Shown here: positions 16,389 to 26,400 of the stretch, piece after piece
Layout: each line of letters starts with the position of its first letter
Numbering within the stretch: position 1 is the first letter of the stretch
Assembly (NCBI RefSeq): GCF_003308995.1
Contig: NZ_QFFJ01000002.1
Location: 3,100,001 to 3,164,000, forward strand
Reading direction: 5' to 3'
DNA: 64,000 nt
Origin: Chitinophaga flava
GTDB lineage: Bacteria; Bacteroidota; Bacteroidia; Chitinophagales; Chitinophagaceae
Notes under the pieces: generated by a model
Seen by the model: only the letters and a program-made list of their open reading frames with translations
Database searches by the model: none
Told to the model about the DNA's origin: nothing
Translations under genes and position numbers: made by a program

Positions 16389-17102
16389 ATGAATTGCAAG
16401 TCATGTAACGCGGCTGTTGCTGATAAGTATTGTGGACACTGCGGCAATCCGATAGCATTGAAGCGGGTGGATAGCCATTATATCATTCATGAGGTGCAGC
16501 ACGTGCTGCATTTTGAGAAAGGAATATTGTATACGATCAAGGAGCTGTTGATACGCCCCGGAGTAAATATCAGGAGGTTCCTTACAGAAGACAGGAGCAG
16601 ACTGGTGAAACCGATCATTTTCCTTATCATATGTTCGCTGCTGTATACGCTGGTTACCCATTTCTTTCATATCGAGAACGACCATTACGTAAGCGAGTCC
16701 ATACGGCACGAAACCTTTGCAGCCCTCACCACATGGATAGAAGGGCATTACGGCTATGCCAATATCATCATGGGCCTTTTTATCGGCGTCTGGTTGAAAT
16801 TGTTTATGCGCAAAAGCGCGTATAATTATTATGAGGTACTGATTATGTTATGTTTCGTGATTGGTATGGGGATGTTGATATATACGCTGTTTGCACTGGT
16901 GCAGGGAATCAGCGGGAAAAATATGAAGCTGGCATCGGAAGTGGTATCGCTGTTATACAGCATGTGGGCCATTGGTCAGATATTGGGTGGGAAGAAGATA
17001 AAGGGATATATTTTGTCACTGGTGGGTTATATATTAGGCATGGGATCGTTCTGGATTGCAGTAGAATTGTTGGCTTGGATAATAGATCGGTTCAATGATT
17101 AA
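16389..17102 (+). CDS. DUF3667 zinc-ribbon membrane protein
   Basis: About 237 residues. The N terminus holds a zinc ribbon (C-K-S-C … C-G-H-C-G within the first 18 residues). It is followed by the DUF3667 core with R-P-G-V-N-I-R-R-F-L … D-R-S-R-L-V-K-P and four to five hydrophobic segments. The family is widespread in Bacteroidetes and without a settled function. The ATG at 16389 starts directly at the zinc ribbon. It pairs with the small membrane protein upstream. Confidence 0.8.
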   Translation: MNCKSCNAAVADKYCGHCGNPIALKRVDSHYIIHEVQHVLHFEKGILYTIKELLIRPGVNIRRFLTEDRSRLVKPIIFLIICSLLYTLVTHFFHIENDHYVSESIRHETFAALTTWIEGHYGYANIIMGLFIGVWLKLFMRKSAYNYYEVLIMLCFVIGMGMLIYTLFALVQGISGKNMKLASEVVSLLYSMWAIGQILGGKKIKGYILSLVGYILGMGSFWIAVELLAWIIDRFND

Positions 17103-17415
17103 GTATTGCACAGTCATCCCGGCCACGATCGACGGTAGATACGTTTTTTGTTTTGTCGGCAGCTGAAAATTATCGGCGGCACCCTGATTCGCTATACCTA
17201 TGATGTGTTATCTTTCCATGTATTATTTTCATTGAGGTGCGACATGGATGAGGAAGTAGTCAACTCGATTCATGGTTAAATTGAATCACATATTTAATAT
17301 GTGAAAATATCTGAATTATGTCTATGTAATAAGAATAAATAATTTCCTTATTTTTTCGGGTATCAGTAAGTTTGTCGAAGTTGCTAATGGGCCACTATGA
17401 CTGATTTTGAGAGGT

Positions 17416-17444
17416 TTTCTGTGATCCCAGCGGGATCACAGAAA
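17416..17444. repeat. Hairpin containing a 19-bp copy of the tRNA-Lys 3' end
   Basis: The bases at 17425-17443 are identical to 15602-15620, the last part of the tRNA T-arm and acceptor plus five flanking bases. The copy is embedded in a perfect 13-bp hairpin (17416-17428 with 17432-17444, 3-base loop). Further downstream, at 17543-17612, the sequence again resembles the terminator and flank that follow the real tRNA. This is what a tRNA-targeted attachment site or a segmental duplication would leave. No integrase is present. Confidence 0.5.
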
Positions 17445-17447
17445 TAG

Positions 17448-17483
17448 AAAAGGCTTCAAAACGTATTAGTTTTGAAGCCTTTT
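17448..17483. terminator. Strong bidirectional hairpin terminator
   Basis: A 15-bp perfect stem (17448-17462 with 17469-17483) with a 6-base loop starts with A4 and ends in T4. It is about 350 bp past the DUF3667 stop. Confidence 0.75.
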
Positions 17484-17542
17484 GGGGGTTTGAGATCTTG
17501 ATGGAAAAATTTCGATGATCAATAAGGTTCACTGGTAAGTTT

Positions 17543-17576
17543 CAAACCTCGCGCATGGCGCGGGGTTTTGTTTTTT
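17543..17576 (+). terminator. Second tRNA-flank-type terminator
   Basis: A CAAACCTCGCGC stem pairs with 17558-17570 and is followed by T6. In sequence it resembles the terminator after tRNA-Lys (15626-15660), and the following ~40 bases also resemble that gene's downstream flank. Confidence 0.65.
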
Positions 17577-17686
17577 AGTTGTGTGTTTAGTTGAGTTCCT
17601 TTTATATAACCTCGATTTCTTTCCCGTACTTTATATAGGTTAACGAGCTTTTACTAAGCTACGAAAGAAATAAAAAAAAGATTTAG

Positions 17687-17860
17687 TTAAATTACTTGTG
17701 CCAATTAGGACGTATTGCAGTTGATCTAATACAGGAAAAGTTATCTAAAGGAGAAACAGTAGAGGATATTCTTACAGCCTATCCACCTAATAAAAGCCAG
17801 CAAAAGAAATATATCCCCATTTTAAAAGTAAACATAAAATTGTCTCCTTATAGGTTATGA
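17687..17860 (+). pseudogene. DUF433 antitoxin relic
   Basis: In frame from 17708 the translation reads G-R-I-A-V-D-L-I-Q-E-K-L-S-K-G-E-T-V-E-D-I-L-T-A-Y-P. This is the conserved core of DUF433 antitoxins (R-I-x-V … L-x-x-G-x-S/T-x-E-x-I-L-x-x-Y-P). The N-terminal G-T part is missing and the usual C-terminal L-T-x-E-D-I helix is replaced by unrelated codons before a TGA. No DUF5615 PIN-like toxin follows. It is a decayed toxin-antitoxin fragment. Confidence 0.6.
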
Positions 17861-18129
17861 GGCTTTCTGCTGTTGCGAGAAGCTATACTCCGGAACAGAA
17901 TGGTATATTACTATTGTTTCGACTGTAATGATCCATGCCACTATTATATTGAATAATGTAAGAATCTGTATAGGTTTCCTGTACCGCAACGCTATAGTTA
18001 TCTGTCTGTAAATATCATGTCCATGCTGTATTGTTACCGGGATGTTTTTCTACGCATTGCTATTTCTTCTGTGATGTCTGCTTGAGCTGATATATTCGCA
18101 GTGGATATTTTTATTAGAAAAAAATTTTA

Positions 18130-18243
18130 TTAACGACGTCGTTTAGCAGCACCTGCCCTTAATTTTAATCCGTTTAATAGAGTAATTGCCAGAGTGTTGC
18201 TGGCTAATTGTGCAATATACTTTGTCTGGTATTGCTGTACCAT
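18130..18243 (-). CDS. Possible 37-residue basic-tailed peptide
   Basis: An ATG-initiated frame reads M-V-Q-Q-Y-Q-T-K-Y-I-A-Q-L-A-S-N-T and ends in R-A-G-A-A-K-R-R-R with two consecutive stops. The composition is protein-like and overlaps a longer but less convincing frame. It could be the C-terminal remnant of a larger gene or a genuine small protein divergent from the halogenase. Evidence is weak. Confidence 0.2.
   Translation of the reverse strand: MVQQYQTKYIAQLASNTLAITLLNGLKLRAGAAKRRR
18197..18224 (+). promoter_or_regulatory. Possible promoter of the biosynthetic operon
   Basis: TTG at 18197-18199 and TACTTTG at 18218-18224, spaced 18 bases, approximate the Bacteroidetes TTTG/TAnnTTTG consensus with one base missing in the -7 element. 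It lies about 140 bases before the halogenase start. Confidence 0.3.
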
Positions 18244-18364
18244 AAACGAGTCCGGCACTTATAGTGCAGTGAAATATTACCATTGCCGAAATGAAATATA
18301 AGCAGTTCATAACTGCTGTTATAACAGAAATGCCTATTTTATTCACCATAATAGCAATAATAAA

Positions 18365-19954
18365 ATGATGAACAATAACAGCATAAATAATATTGTCATT
18401 GTTGGCGGAGGAACGTCAGGATGGATGACAGCTGCCTATCTCAATGAAGTATTTGGGGAAAGTATTAAAATTACAGTTGTTGAGTCCCCGATTATCGGAA
18501 CCATTGGAGTAGGAGAAGCCACTTTCAGTACTATAAAATTGTTTTTTGATTTCCTCAAACTGGATGAGCGCGACTGGATGCCGCATTGCAGTGGAAGCTA
18601 TAAGCTAGCCATTAAGTTTGTTGACTGGAACGCAGAAAGGAAGGACTTTTATCACCCTTTTCAGCGGCATGAAATTGCAGATGGATTTCATATAGGTGAG
18701 TGGTGGATGAAACATCAGGGTGATCTGGATGCTTACGACCGTGCCTGTTTTACCACAGCAGCTTTATGTGATAATAAGCGGTCTCCCAGATATTTTGACG
18801 GAACAGTGTATGATAGAAAAGTAGAAAACTATTTTAAAAATAATGTGGCGTTTCAGAAAAATAAGCTGTCTGATCTCCGGATACAATTTCCATATGGTTA
18901 TCATTTTAATGCAAACCAGCTGGCAGTTTTTCTCAGAGATATGGCAACGAAGAAAGGTGTTGTTCATATTGGGGATGATGTAACAGAGGTGAAACAAAAA
19001 GAAGATGGCAGCATCTTGTCTGTCATCACCAAAGAAAATGGAGAGATTGAAGGCGATCTGTTTATTGATTGTACTGGTTTCAAAGGATTACTGATTAATA
19101 AAACCCTGAAAGAACCGTTTATTCCTTTTGCTGAGTCGCTTTTATGCGACAGTGCCGTGGCTATACAGGTGCCCAGGGATATCGTCAGAGATGGTATGAA
19201 TCCTTATACTACCGCAACCGCGCTTAAATCAGGGTGGGTGTGGAATATTCCGCTGTATGGCAGGGATGGCACCGGATATGTATATTCCAGTGCTTTTATT
19301 TCCAGTGAAGCGGCAGAAAAAGAATTCCGGGAACATCTCGGGCCTGCTGCAGACAATTGTAGTGCACTGCATATAAAGATGCGAATTGGACGCAATAGAA
19401 ATGCCTGGGTGAAAAATTGTGTAGCCATCGGTTTGTCGAACGCTTTTGTTGAACCGCTGGAATCCACAGGAATATTTTTTATTCAGCATGGCATTGAGGA
19501 ATTGGTGTCTGCTTTTCCTGATAAATCATTTAACCCTGCGCTGATGAAACAATATAATCAGGCAGTGGGAGACTGTGTAGATGGTGTGAGGGATTTTTTA
19601 GTACTTCACTATTTCGCGAGCAGCAGGTATGATACGCCTTTCTGGAAAGCGACAAAGCATGACCTCAAATTGCCTGGTGATCTGGAAGAACGCATTAAAC
19701 AGTGGAAAAGTCAGCTTCCCAATTCCAGGAATATAAATCAGAAATATCATGGCTTTGAATCTTATTCCTACGCTGTGATGTTACAGGGTCTCGGTTATCA
19801 GCCGGAATATTGTTTGCCTGTTATTCAGCATATGGATAGTACAAATGCCCTGGCTGTCTTCCGGGAAATCAAAGACAGATCCGAATTACTATGTAATACA
19901 TTACCTTCTCTCTATGAATACTTAACCTCCTGGCAAGAACAAGCACTAATGTAA
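18365..19954 (+). CDS. Flavin-dependent tryptophan halogenase
   Basis: A 529-residue protein of the PrnA/RebH family. It uses FADH2, O2 and chloride or bromide to halogenate the indole of tryptophan or an indole-bearing intermediate. Visible marks: the FAD motif G-G-G-T-S-G-W (residues 14-20), G-V-G-E-A-T near 50, the catalytic lysine K80 in S-Y-K-L-A-I-K-F (PrnA Lys79 position), the halogenase signature W-V-W-N-I-P at 291-296, and the E-P-L-E-S-T-G segment carrying the active-site Glu (E363 or E366). Length is normal. No flavin reductase gene is nearby, so FADH2 must come from elsewhere. It is the first gene of the co-directional cluster. Regiochemistry and whether the substrate is free or carrier-bound cannot be read. 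Confidence 0.93.
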   Translation: MMNNNSINNIVIVGGGTSGWMTAAYLNEVFGESIKITVVESPIIGTIGVGEATFSTIKLFFDFLKLDERDWMPHCSGSYKLAIKFVDWNAERKDFYHPFQRHEIADGFHIGEWWMKHQGDLDAYDRACFTTAALCDNKRSPRYFDGTVYDRKVENYFKNNVAFQKNKLSDLRIQFPYGYHFNANQLAVFLRDMATKKGVVHIGDDVTEVKQKEDGSILSVITKENGEIEGDLFIDCTGFKGLLINKTLKEPFIPFAESLLCDSAVAIQVPRDIVRDGMNPYTTATALKSGWVWNIPLYGRDGTGYVYSSAFISSEAAEKEFREHLGPAADNCSALHIKMRIGRNRNAWVKNCVAIGLSNAFVEPLESTGIFFIQHGIEELVSAFPDKSFNPALMKQYNQAVGDCVDGVRDFLVLHYFASSRYDTPFWKATKHDLKLPGDLEERIKQWKSQLPNSRNINQKYHGFESYSYAVMLQGLGYQPEYCLPVIQHMDSTNALAVFREIKDRSELLCNTLPSLYEYLTSWQEQALM

Positions 19955-20430
19955 ATAATGCTTATCTGCGATTACCGGTTTATATTATGCTGTAGCATTA
20001 ACCCATCATATCTATATTGCGAATAATAGAACGTACACCTGCTACATACTGCGACTATCAAATACCGAATCAAACAACACTTTTATAAAAATATATTGTT
20101 TACCCATTCAGTTTGGATTTTAACCCGTATTCCAACTAATATACTGTTCTGGAAAAACGGCCAGGTAAGAAACAAATTACGCATACGATTGAACGTCTTC
20201 AGTTGTATATGCACTACAGTGCAGTATAACCATATTTTAAAAATGGGTATGGAAAGATATTTTGATAAATATGTTCCGGAACGTTTTATAGCCTTTGATA
20301 AGACAACGAAAATTCGTTTGTAAATATGATAACAGTCATCCGATACAAACTGAAAAACCTCTGAAAATCGGGCCTAACCGTGAATTGGTATAGGTTACGT
20401 CCGTATTGATATATTTTTAACCGCACAATA
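19955..20430. other. Intergenic stretch between halogenase and NRPS
   Basis: 476 bases, A/T-rich. It contains a small hairpin (TGCACT-AC-AGTGCA near 20207-20220, extended by GTATA on both sides) and a weak TTGG…TATATTTT promoter-like pair at 20385-20417 before the NRPS. One 75-codon TTG-started frame (20096-20323) lacks protein-like composition. No MbtH-type gene is present. Confidence 0.5.
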
Positions 20431-23400
20431 ATGATTATTAATACTATGAAAGAGTTCTTGTCTATTCTGAGAAAACATAATATTCATTTGAAATTGGAAG
20501 AAGGCGGGTTATCTGTTAACTATCCTGATGGAGAGGTAAATGAAACACTATTGAACGAAGTCCGGATCAGAGAAACGGCATTAATAAATTATTTAAGCTC
20601 ATTGAACGATGACGTTTATCTGAACATCCCCGGAACCCGGGAACAGCTAAATAAAGAGTCATTAATCAATCATAAAGCATATTGGTTAAAACAATTCGAA
20701 GGAGAGCTGCCTGTATTGGAATTGCCTGTTGACAAAGTACGACCGGCAATAAAAACGCATCATGGCGGAACGATACATAGGGTAATTAGTCCGGCAATAA
20801 GCAGCCGGATAAAAGCTGTTTGTAAGCAACAGGATACTACCTTATTGATCGGCTTACTGGCTGTCATTAATACCTTATTGCACCGCTATACAAACCAGGA
20901 AGATATTATTATCGGTATTCCAGCAGCGGGAAGTGAGCATATAGATGTAGCAGAACAGATTGGATTGTACTTAAACATATTGGCTTTAAGAACACAATTC
21001 ACAGGAGATGATACTTATAAACAATTGTTGGCGAACGTAAGAAGGATAACTTCAGCGGCTTATGAACACCAGGTATATCCGTTTAATGAATTGGTAGATG
21101 CCTTGAATATTAAGCCGGACATGAGCCGGAATGCTTTGTTTGATGTAATGGTGACACTCCGCCATGCAACTGCCGGCAATAGTAATAAGGAAGAAATATC
21201 TGACAACGTAAAAATAAACGGACTTAAAGAAGAAAACCGGAATTACAGATTTGATCTGACTTTCAACTTTATTGAAACGGAAGAAACATTAGAAGTATGT
21301 ATAGAATATAATAGCGATATCTATGTGAGGGAAACAATAGTCAGGTTATCAGACCACCTGGAGCAGTTATTGGAGGCTATTGTAACGAATCCCTCAAAAC
21401 CAATCCGGCAATTAAACTATTTAAGCGCGGCAGAGCAATATCAGTTGTCAGTAGTATTTAATGATACAGCAACATGCCCACAGGATAAAACAGTTATCGC
21501 ATTATTTGAGGAACAGGTGGAAAGAATACCTGGTAATACGGCAGTAGTATTTGAAGGAAAAATATTAACCTATAGCGAATTAAATGCAAGTGCCAATCAG
21601 CTGGCAGCTTATTTGAAAAATCATTATAACATTCAGCCAGATGATTTAATAGGAATAAAACTGAAGAGAAGTGAATGGATGATTATATCCATAATTGGTG
21701 TGCTGAAATCAGGAGGAGCTTACGTGCCGATAGATTGGGAATATCCGAAGGAGCGTATTGATTATATGCTGGAAGATAGCAGCTGTAAAGTGTTAATAGA
21801 TGAAGAGGAGCTGATGGAATTTTTCAGAGAAGCACATGATTATAGTAAAGAGAATTCAGCTTCGCAATACAAGCCGGATGATCTGGCGTATGTGATTTAT
21901 ACATCCGGTTCCACAGGTTTTCCTAAAGGGTGCGCTATTACCAATAATAACTTGTCCAATTATATTCAATGGGCCAATAGCTACTATTTCAAGGCCTCCC
22001 ATAAAGCTAATTTTGGGTTGTTTACTTCTTTTTCTTTTGATCTTACTGTTACAAGTATATTTTGTCCGCTGACAGGAGGTGGTGAACTATTTGTATATGG
22101 TCAGCACACAGAGATTACTACAATCCTATCTCATATTTTCAGTGGGGAAAGTGCTATCAACTGCATTAAACTTACGCCTTCACATATAAATCTGTTAAAG
22201 TACGCAAACCTGCATTCCTCCGCTGTTTTATGCGCCATTGTGGGAGGGGAAGAAGTTACAGCCGAGCAGGTGAGTATCTTAAAACGCATTCATCCTTTCA
22301 TCAGGATATATAATGAATACGGCCCTACCGAAACAACGGTAGGCTGTATTGTAAAAGAATTGGAAGAAAACGTACCAATCCTGATTGGTAAACCTATTTC
22401 CCAAACGAGTATATGGATACTGGATAAATCATATGAGCTTTGTCCGATCGGTATTCCCGGGGAGATATACATAGGAGGCTCTGGTGTGGCCAGAGGGTAT
22501 CACAACAGGCCGGCGCTCACTGCTGAAAAATTTGTAGCTAATCCGTTTAAGGAGGGTGAGCGGATGTATAAGACAGGTGATGTAGGCCAATGGCTACCCG
22601 ATGGGGATATAAAATTTGGGGGAAGAAAAGATGACCAGGTAAAGATCCGTGGCCACCGGATAGAATTGGGTGAAATTGAGAGTACATTGCAGGGACATCC
22701 TGAAATTTCCGCTGCTACTGTATTGGTCAGACATAATACCGAAAATGAGAAGGAATTGCTGGCTTATGTAGTATGCCGGAAAGGGTTAAATGTAACGGAT
22801 ATACGAAAATATCTGAGCGAACAGTTGCCGGCCTATATGTTGCCTGGTCGTTATATTGAGTTGGCTGAATTACCATTAACCACGAATGGAAAGATTGATA
22901 AGAAACGCTTGCCGGATATTGCAGGTACAGGACTGGAAACCGGTGTGACATATGTGGCTCCCCGCAATGAAACGGAAGAACGGCTGGTAACGATATGGCA
23001 GGAAGTATTAGACGAAGAGAGAATAGGGGTAAAAGATAATTTTTTTGACAGGGGAGGACATAGCTTAAACGTTACCCGTTTAACCAGCCTTATATATAAA
23101 ACGTTTGAAGTCCGTATCGGATTCGATGAATTATTCGAGACAGTAATACTGGAAGATCAGGCCCTGCTAATATCGGAAGCCCGGAAAACACCTTTTGTTG
23201 CTATATCCCCTGTAGTACAACAAGACCATTATGCACTATCCTCTTCGCAGCAGCGACTATGGGTAGTGAGCCAGTTGAAGGATGGTAGTATAGCCTACAA
23301 TATATCAGCTGCATACAGGTTGGAGGGCGCATTGGATGATGCTGCATTCGTGAAGGCCTTTAATACGTTGGTGGAGCGTCACGAAATGTTGCGGACGATA

Positions 23401-26400
23401 TTTAAAGAAGATGAACAGGGAGAAGTTAAGCAGTTTATTCTTTCATCGAAGGAAGCGGGAGCAGGCCTGATATACCATGATTTGCGCCATAAAACAGACC
23501 CGGAAACAACAGCAAATGAATGGGTACAGTCAATGTTTGTTGAACCTTTTGATCTTGCAACCGGTCCGCTGATACGTGCCGGTTTGTATCAGGTGGGTGA
23601 TAATAAATGGATATTTACTTATACTATACATCATATTATCAGTGATGGTTGGTCTGCTGAAATATTGGTAAAAGAACTTTTTACATTATACAATGCCTAT
23701 GGTGAGGGTAGGGAGAATCCTTTAGCTCCTTTACGTATTCAATACAAGGATTATGCGGCCTGGCAACAGGAACAACTCAAGGGAGAGTCATACAAGGCCC
23801 ACAAGACATACTGGTTAAAACAATTCGAAGGAGATCTGCCTGTATTGGAATTACCAGGGGATAAAATACGTCCTGCCATAAAAACATATAACGGGGAAAC
23901 GGTTTATAGGATAATTGATCCGGAAATAAGTGGGCAGATAAAAGTGCTTTGTGAGGAACAGGGCGCTACCTTATTTATGGGATTGCTGGCAGCAATCAAT
24001 ATTTTATTATACCGGTACACAAATCAATGTGATATCATCCTTGGTATTCCTATAGCAGGAAGAGAACACGTAGATGTAGAAGGCCAGATAGGGTTATACT
24101 TAAATACGCTGGGATTAAGGACGAAATTTAAGGGGGAAGATAGTTACAGGCATTTATTAGCAAATGTAAAAGAAACAAATTTAGGAGCTTATGAGCATCA
24201 GATGTATCCGTTTGATGAATTGCTGGATGCCCTGCGTCTCAGGTGGGACACGAGCCGGAGCGCCTTGTTTGATGTAATGGTAATATTACAGCACCCGATT
24301 ACTGGTAATAGTAATGATGACAGAACATCAGGTGGGATAAAAACAACCAGGCTCCGGGGTGGTGAAAGCCGGAGCAGCAAATTTGATCTGACTTTCGATT
24401 TTGTTGAAACAGGAGAAGCACTGGAGGTAAGTATAGCCTATAACAGCGACATCTATGTAAAGGAAACAATAATCCGGATGGCCAATCACCTGGAGCAATT
24501 ATTGAGGGTTATTGGTAAACAGCCATCAATACCAGTTCAGCAACTAATTTATTTGAGTGCAGCAGAACAGCACCAGTTGTTGATATCATTTAATGATACA
24601 GCAAAAATATATCCACAGGAGAAAACACTTGTCACCTTATTTGAAGAGCAGGTATACAAAAATCCAGATACTGTGGCATTGGTAGCAGGGGGAAATACAT
24701 TCACCTATAAAACATTAAATGAACGCTCCAATCAACTGGGCCATTATTTACGGGATCGATATAAAATAAAGACAGGTGATTTGGCAGGAATCAGATTGGA
24801 GCGGAATGAATGGATGATCATTGCCATACTCGGTATACTTAAAGCGGGAGGCGCTTATGTTCCGATAGATCCGGAGTATCCGCAGGAACGTATTGATTAT
24901 ATACTGGAGGATAGCAAATGTAAAGTAGTGATTGATGCAGAAGAGCTAAATAAATTTTCGAAAGAAGAAAACAGATACCACAACGGGGACTTGACATCAG
25001 TAATAAAACCAGATGATCTGGTTTATGTGATTTATACATCAGGCTCCACGGGTAAACCTAAAGGAGTAATGATAGAGCATAGAAATGTTACCTCCTTTTT
25101 GGAAAATTTCAGTAGTAAGTTTTTTCTTCAACCTGGTATGGTGTTTGGCGCCACCACCAACTACACATTTGATATTTCGGTATTGGAGCTGCTGGGTACT
25201 TTGATCTGTGGCCAGCAATTATTTTTACTGGAAGGAACCGATCCTTTAGAAATATTAAGGGATATTACTGACCATAACATAAATGCATTACAGTTAACTC
25301 CTTCGAGATTAAATCAGCTGTTAGAGACGGGTTCGGATAGTATCAATACGCTTAAACAGCTGAAAGTATTACTGGTGGGTGGAGAACCCTTAACACAGCG
25401 TAATTATGAACGTTTAAAAAGATTGACAACAACCCATGTCATTAACGTGTATGGTCCAACGGAAACAACAATCTGGAGCAGTTGTTCTGCATTGCATACA
25501 AGTACATCCTTGTCAATAGGGACACCCTTGTTGAATGAAAATATTTTTATAACTGATCATCAGCATCAGCTATGCCCGATAGGTGTAGTGGGTGAAATCT
25601 GCATAGCCGGTGATGGATTATCCAGGGGATATTTTAACAAGCCGGAACTAACATCGGAGAAGTTTGTGGCTAACCCATTCAAGCCGGGAGAGCGGATGTA
25701 TAAAACCGGGGACCTGGGTAAATGGCTGCCAGATGGGAGTATAGAATTTATAGGAAGAAAAGATAACCAGGTAAAGGTACGGGGGCACCGGATAGAATTA
25801 GGGGAAATTGAAAATGCGTTGCAAAGTCACGAAGGTATTGATGGTGCTGTGGTTGTAGCTAAATCAGATCAGAATGGGGATAAGGAATTAATAGCCTACC
25901 TGGTATGTAAGGACGTACTTAATATACCGGATTTGCGATCACATTTAAGCAAGTCGCTGCCAGCTTATATGTTGCCAGGGCATTATGTTGCATTAGCGGC
26001 ATTACCCTTAACGGTGAGTGGAAAAGTAGACAGAAAGAGATTGCCGGACCATGAGGGATCAAGCATCTCAACCGGTATCGCGTATGTAGCTCCCCGGAAT
26101 GAAACAGAAGAAAAACTGGTATCCATCTGGCAGGAAATACTTGGCAGGGAAATTATCAGTATAAAAGATGATTTTATCAACCTGGGCGGACATAGTATCA
26201 TGGCAACCCGCCTCGTCAGTAAGATATATAAAACATTTGAAGTCAGCATAGGATTAAGCACCTTGTTTACAACGCTTGTATTGGAAGATCAGGCCCGGTT
26301 AATATTGCAAACCCGGAAAACATCTTTCATGGCTATACCTGCCATAGCCGGAAAACCTCATTATGCATTATCTTTTTCCCAGCGCCGGTTATGGGTAATA

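Larger units (their letters stand above)
17103..18364. other. Gene-poor scarred region before the biosynthetic cluster
   Basis: No intact gene of clear coding character is present over about 1.26 kb. The stretch holds a 7-bp palindrome at 17287-17303, a hairpin containing the tRNA-Lys 3'-end copy, two terminators, a DUF433 relic, a basic 37-codon frame on the minus strand and a possible halogenase promoter. These parts are listed separately. The mixture suggests insertions and deletions at a recombination-prone site. Confidence 0.6.

Noticed and set aside
15616..17424. Complete integrative element
   Set aside because: Only small hypothetical and DUF3667 genes lie between the duplicated tRNA ends; there is no integrase or mobilisation gene. 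Reported as a scar only.
18143..18349. 68-codon minus-strand frame upstream of the halogenase
   Set aside because: Hydrophobic start and Cys-rich end looked like a peptide precursor at first. The alternative frame at 18130-18243 has better composition, and no maturation enzymes accompany it.
20096..20323. 75-codon frame between halogenase and NRPS
   Set aside because: TTG start, odd composition (many Ile, Cys, Trp in random order), no family pattern. An MbtH protein was looked for and is not there.
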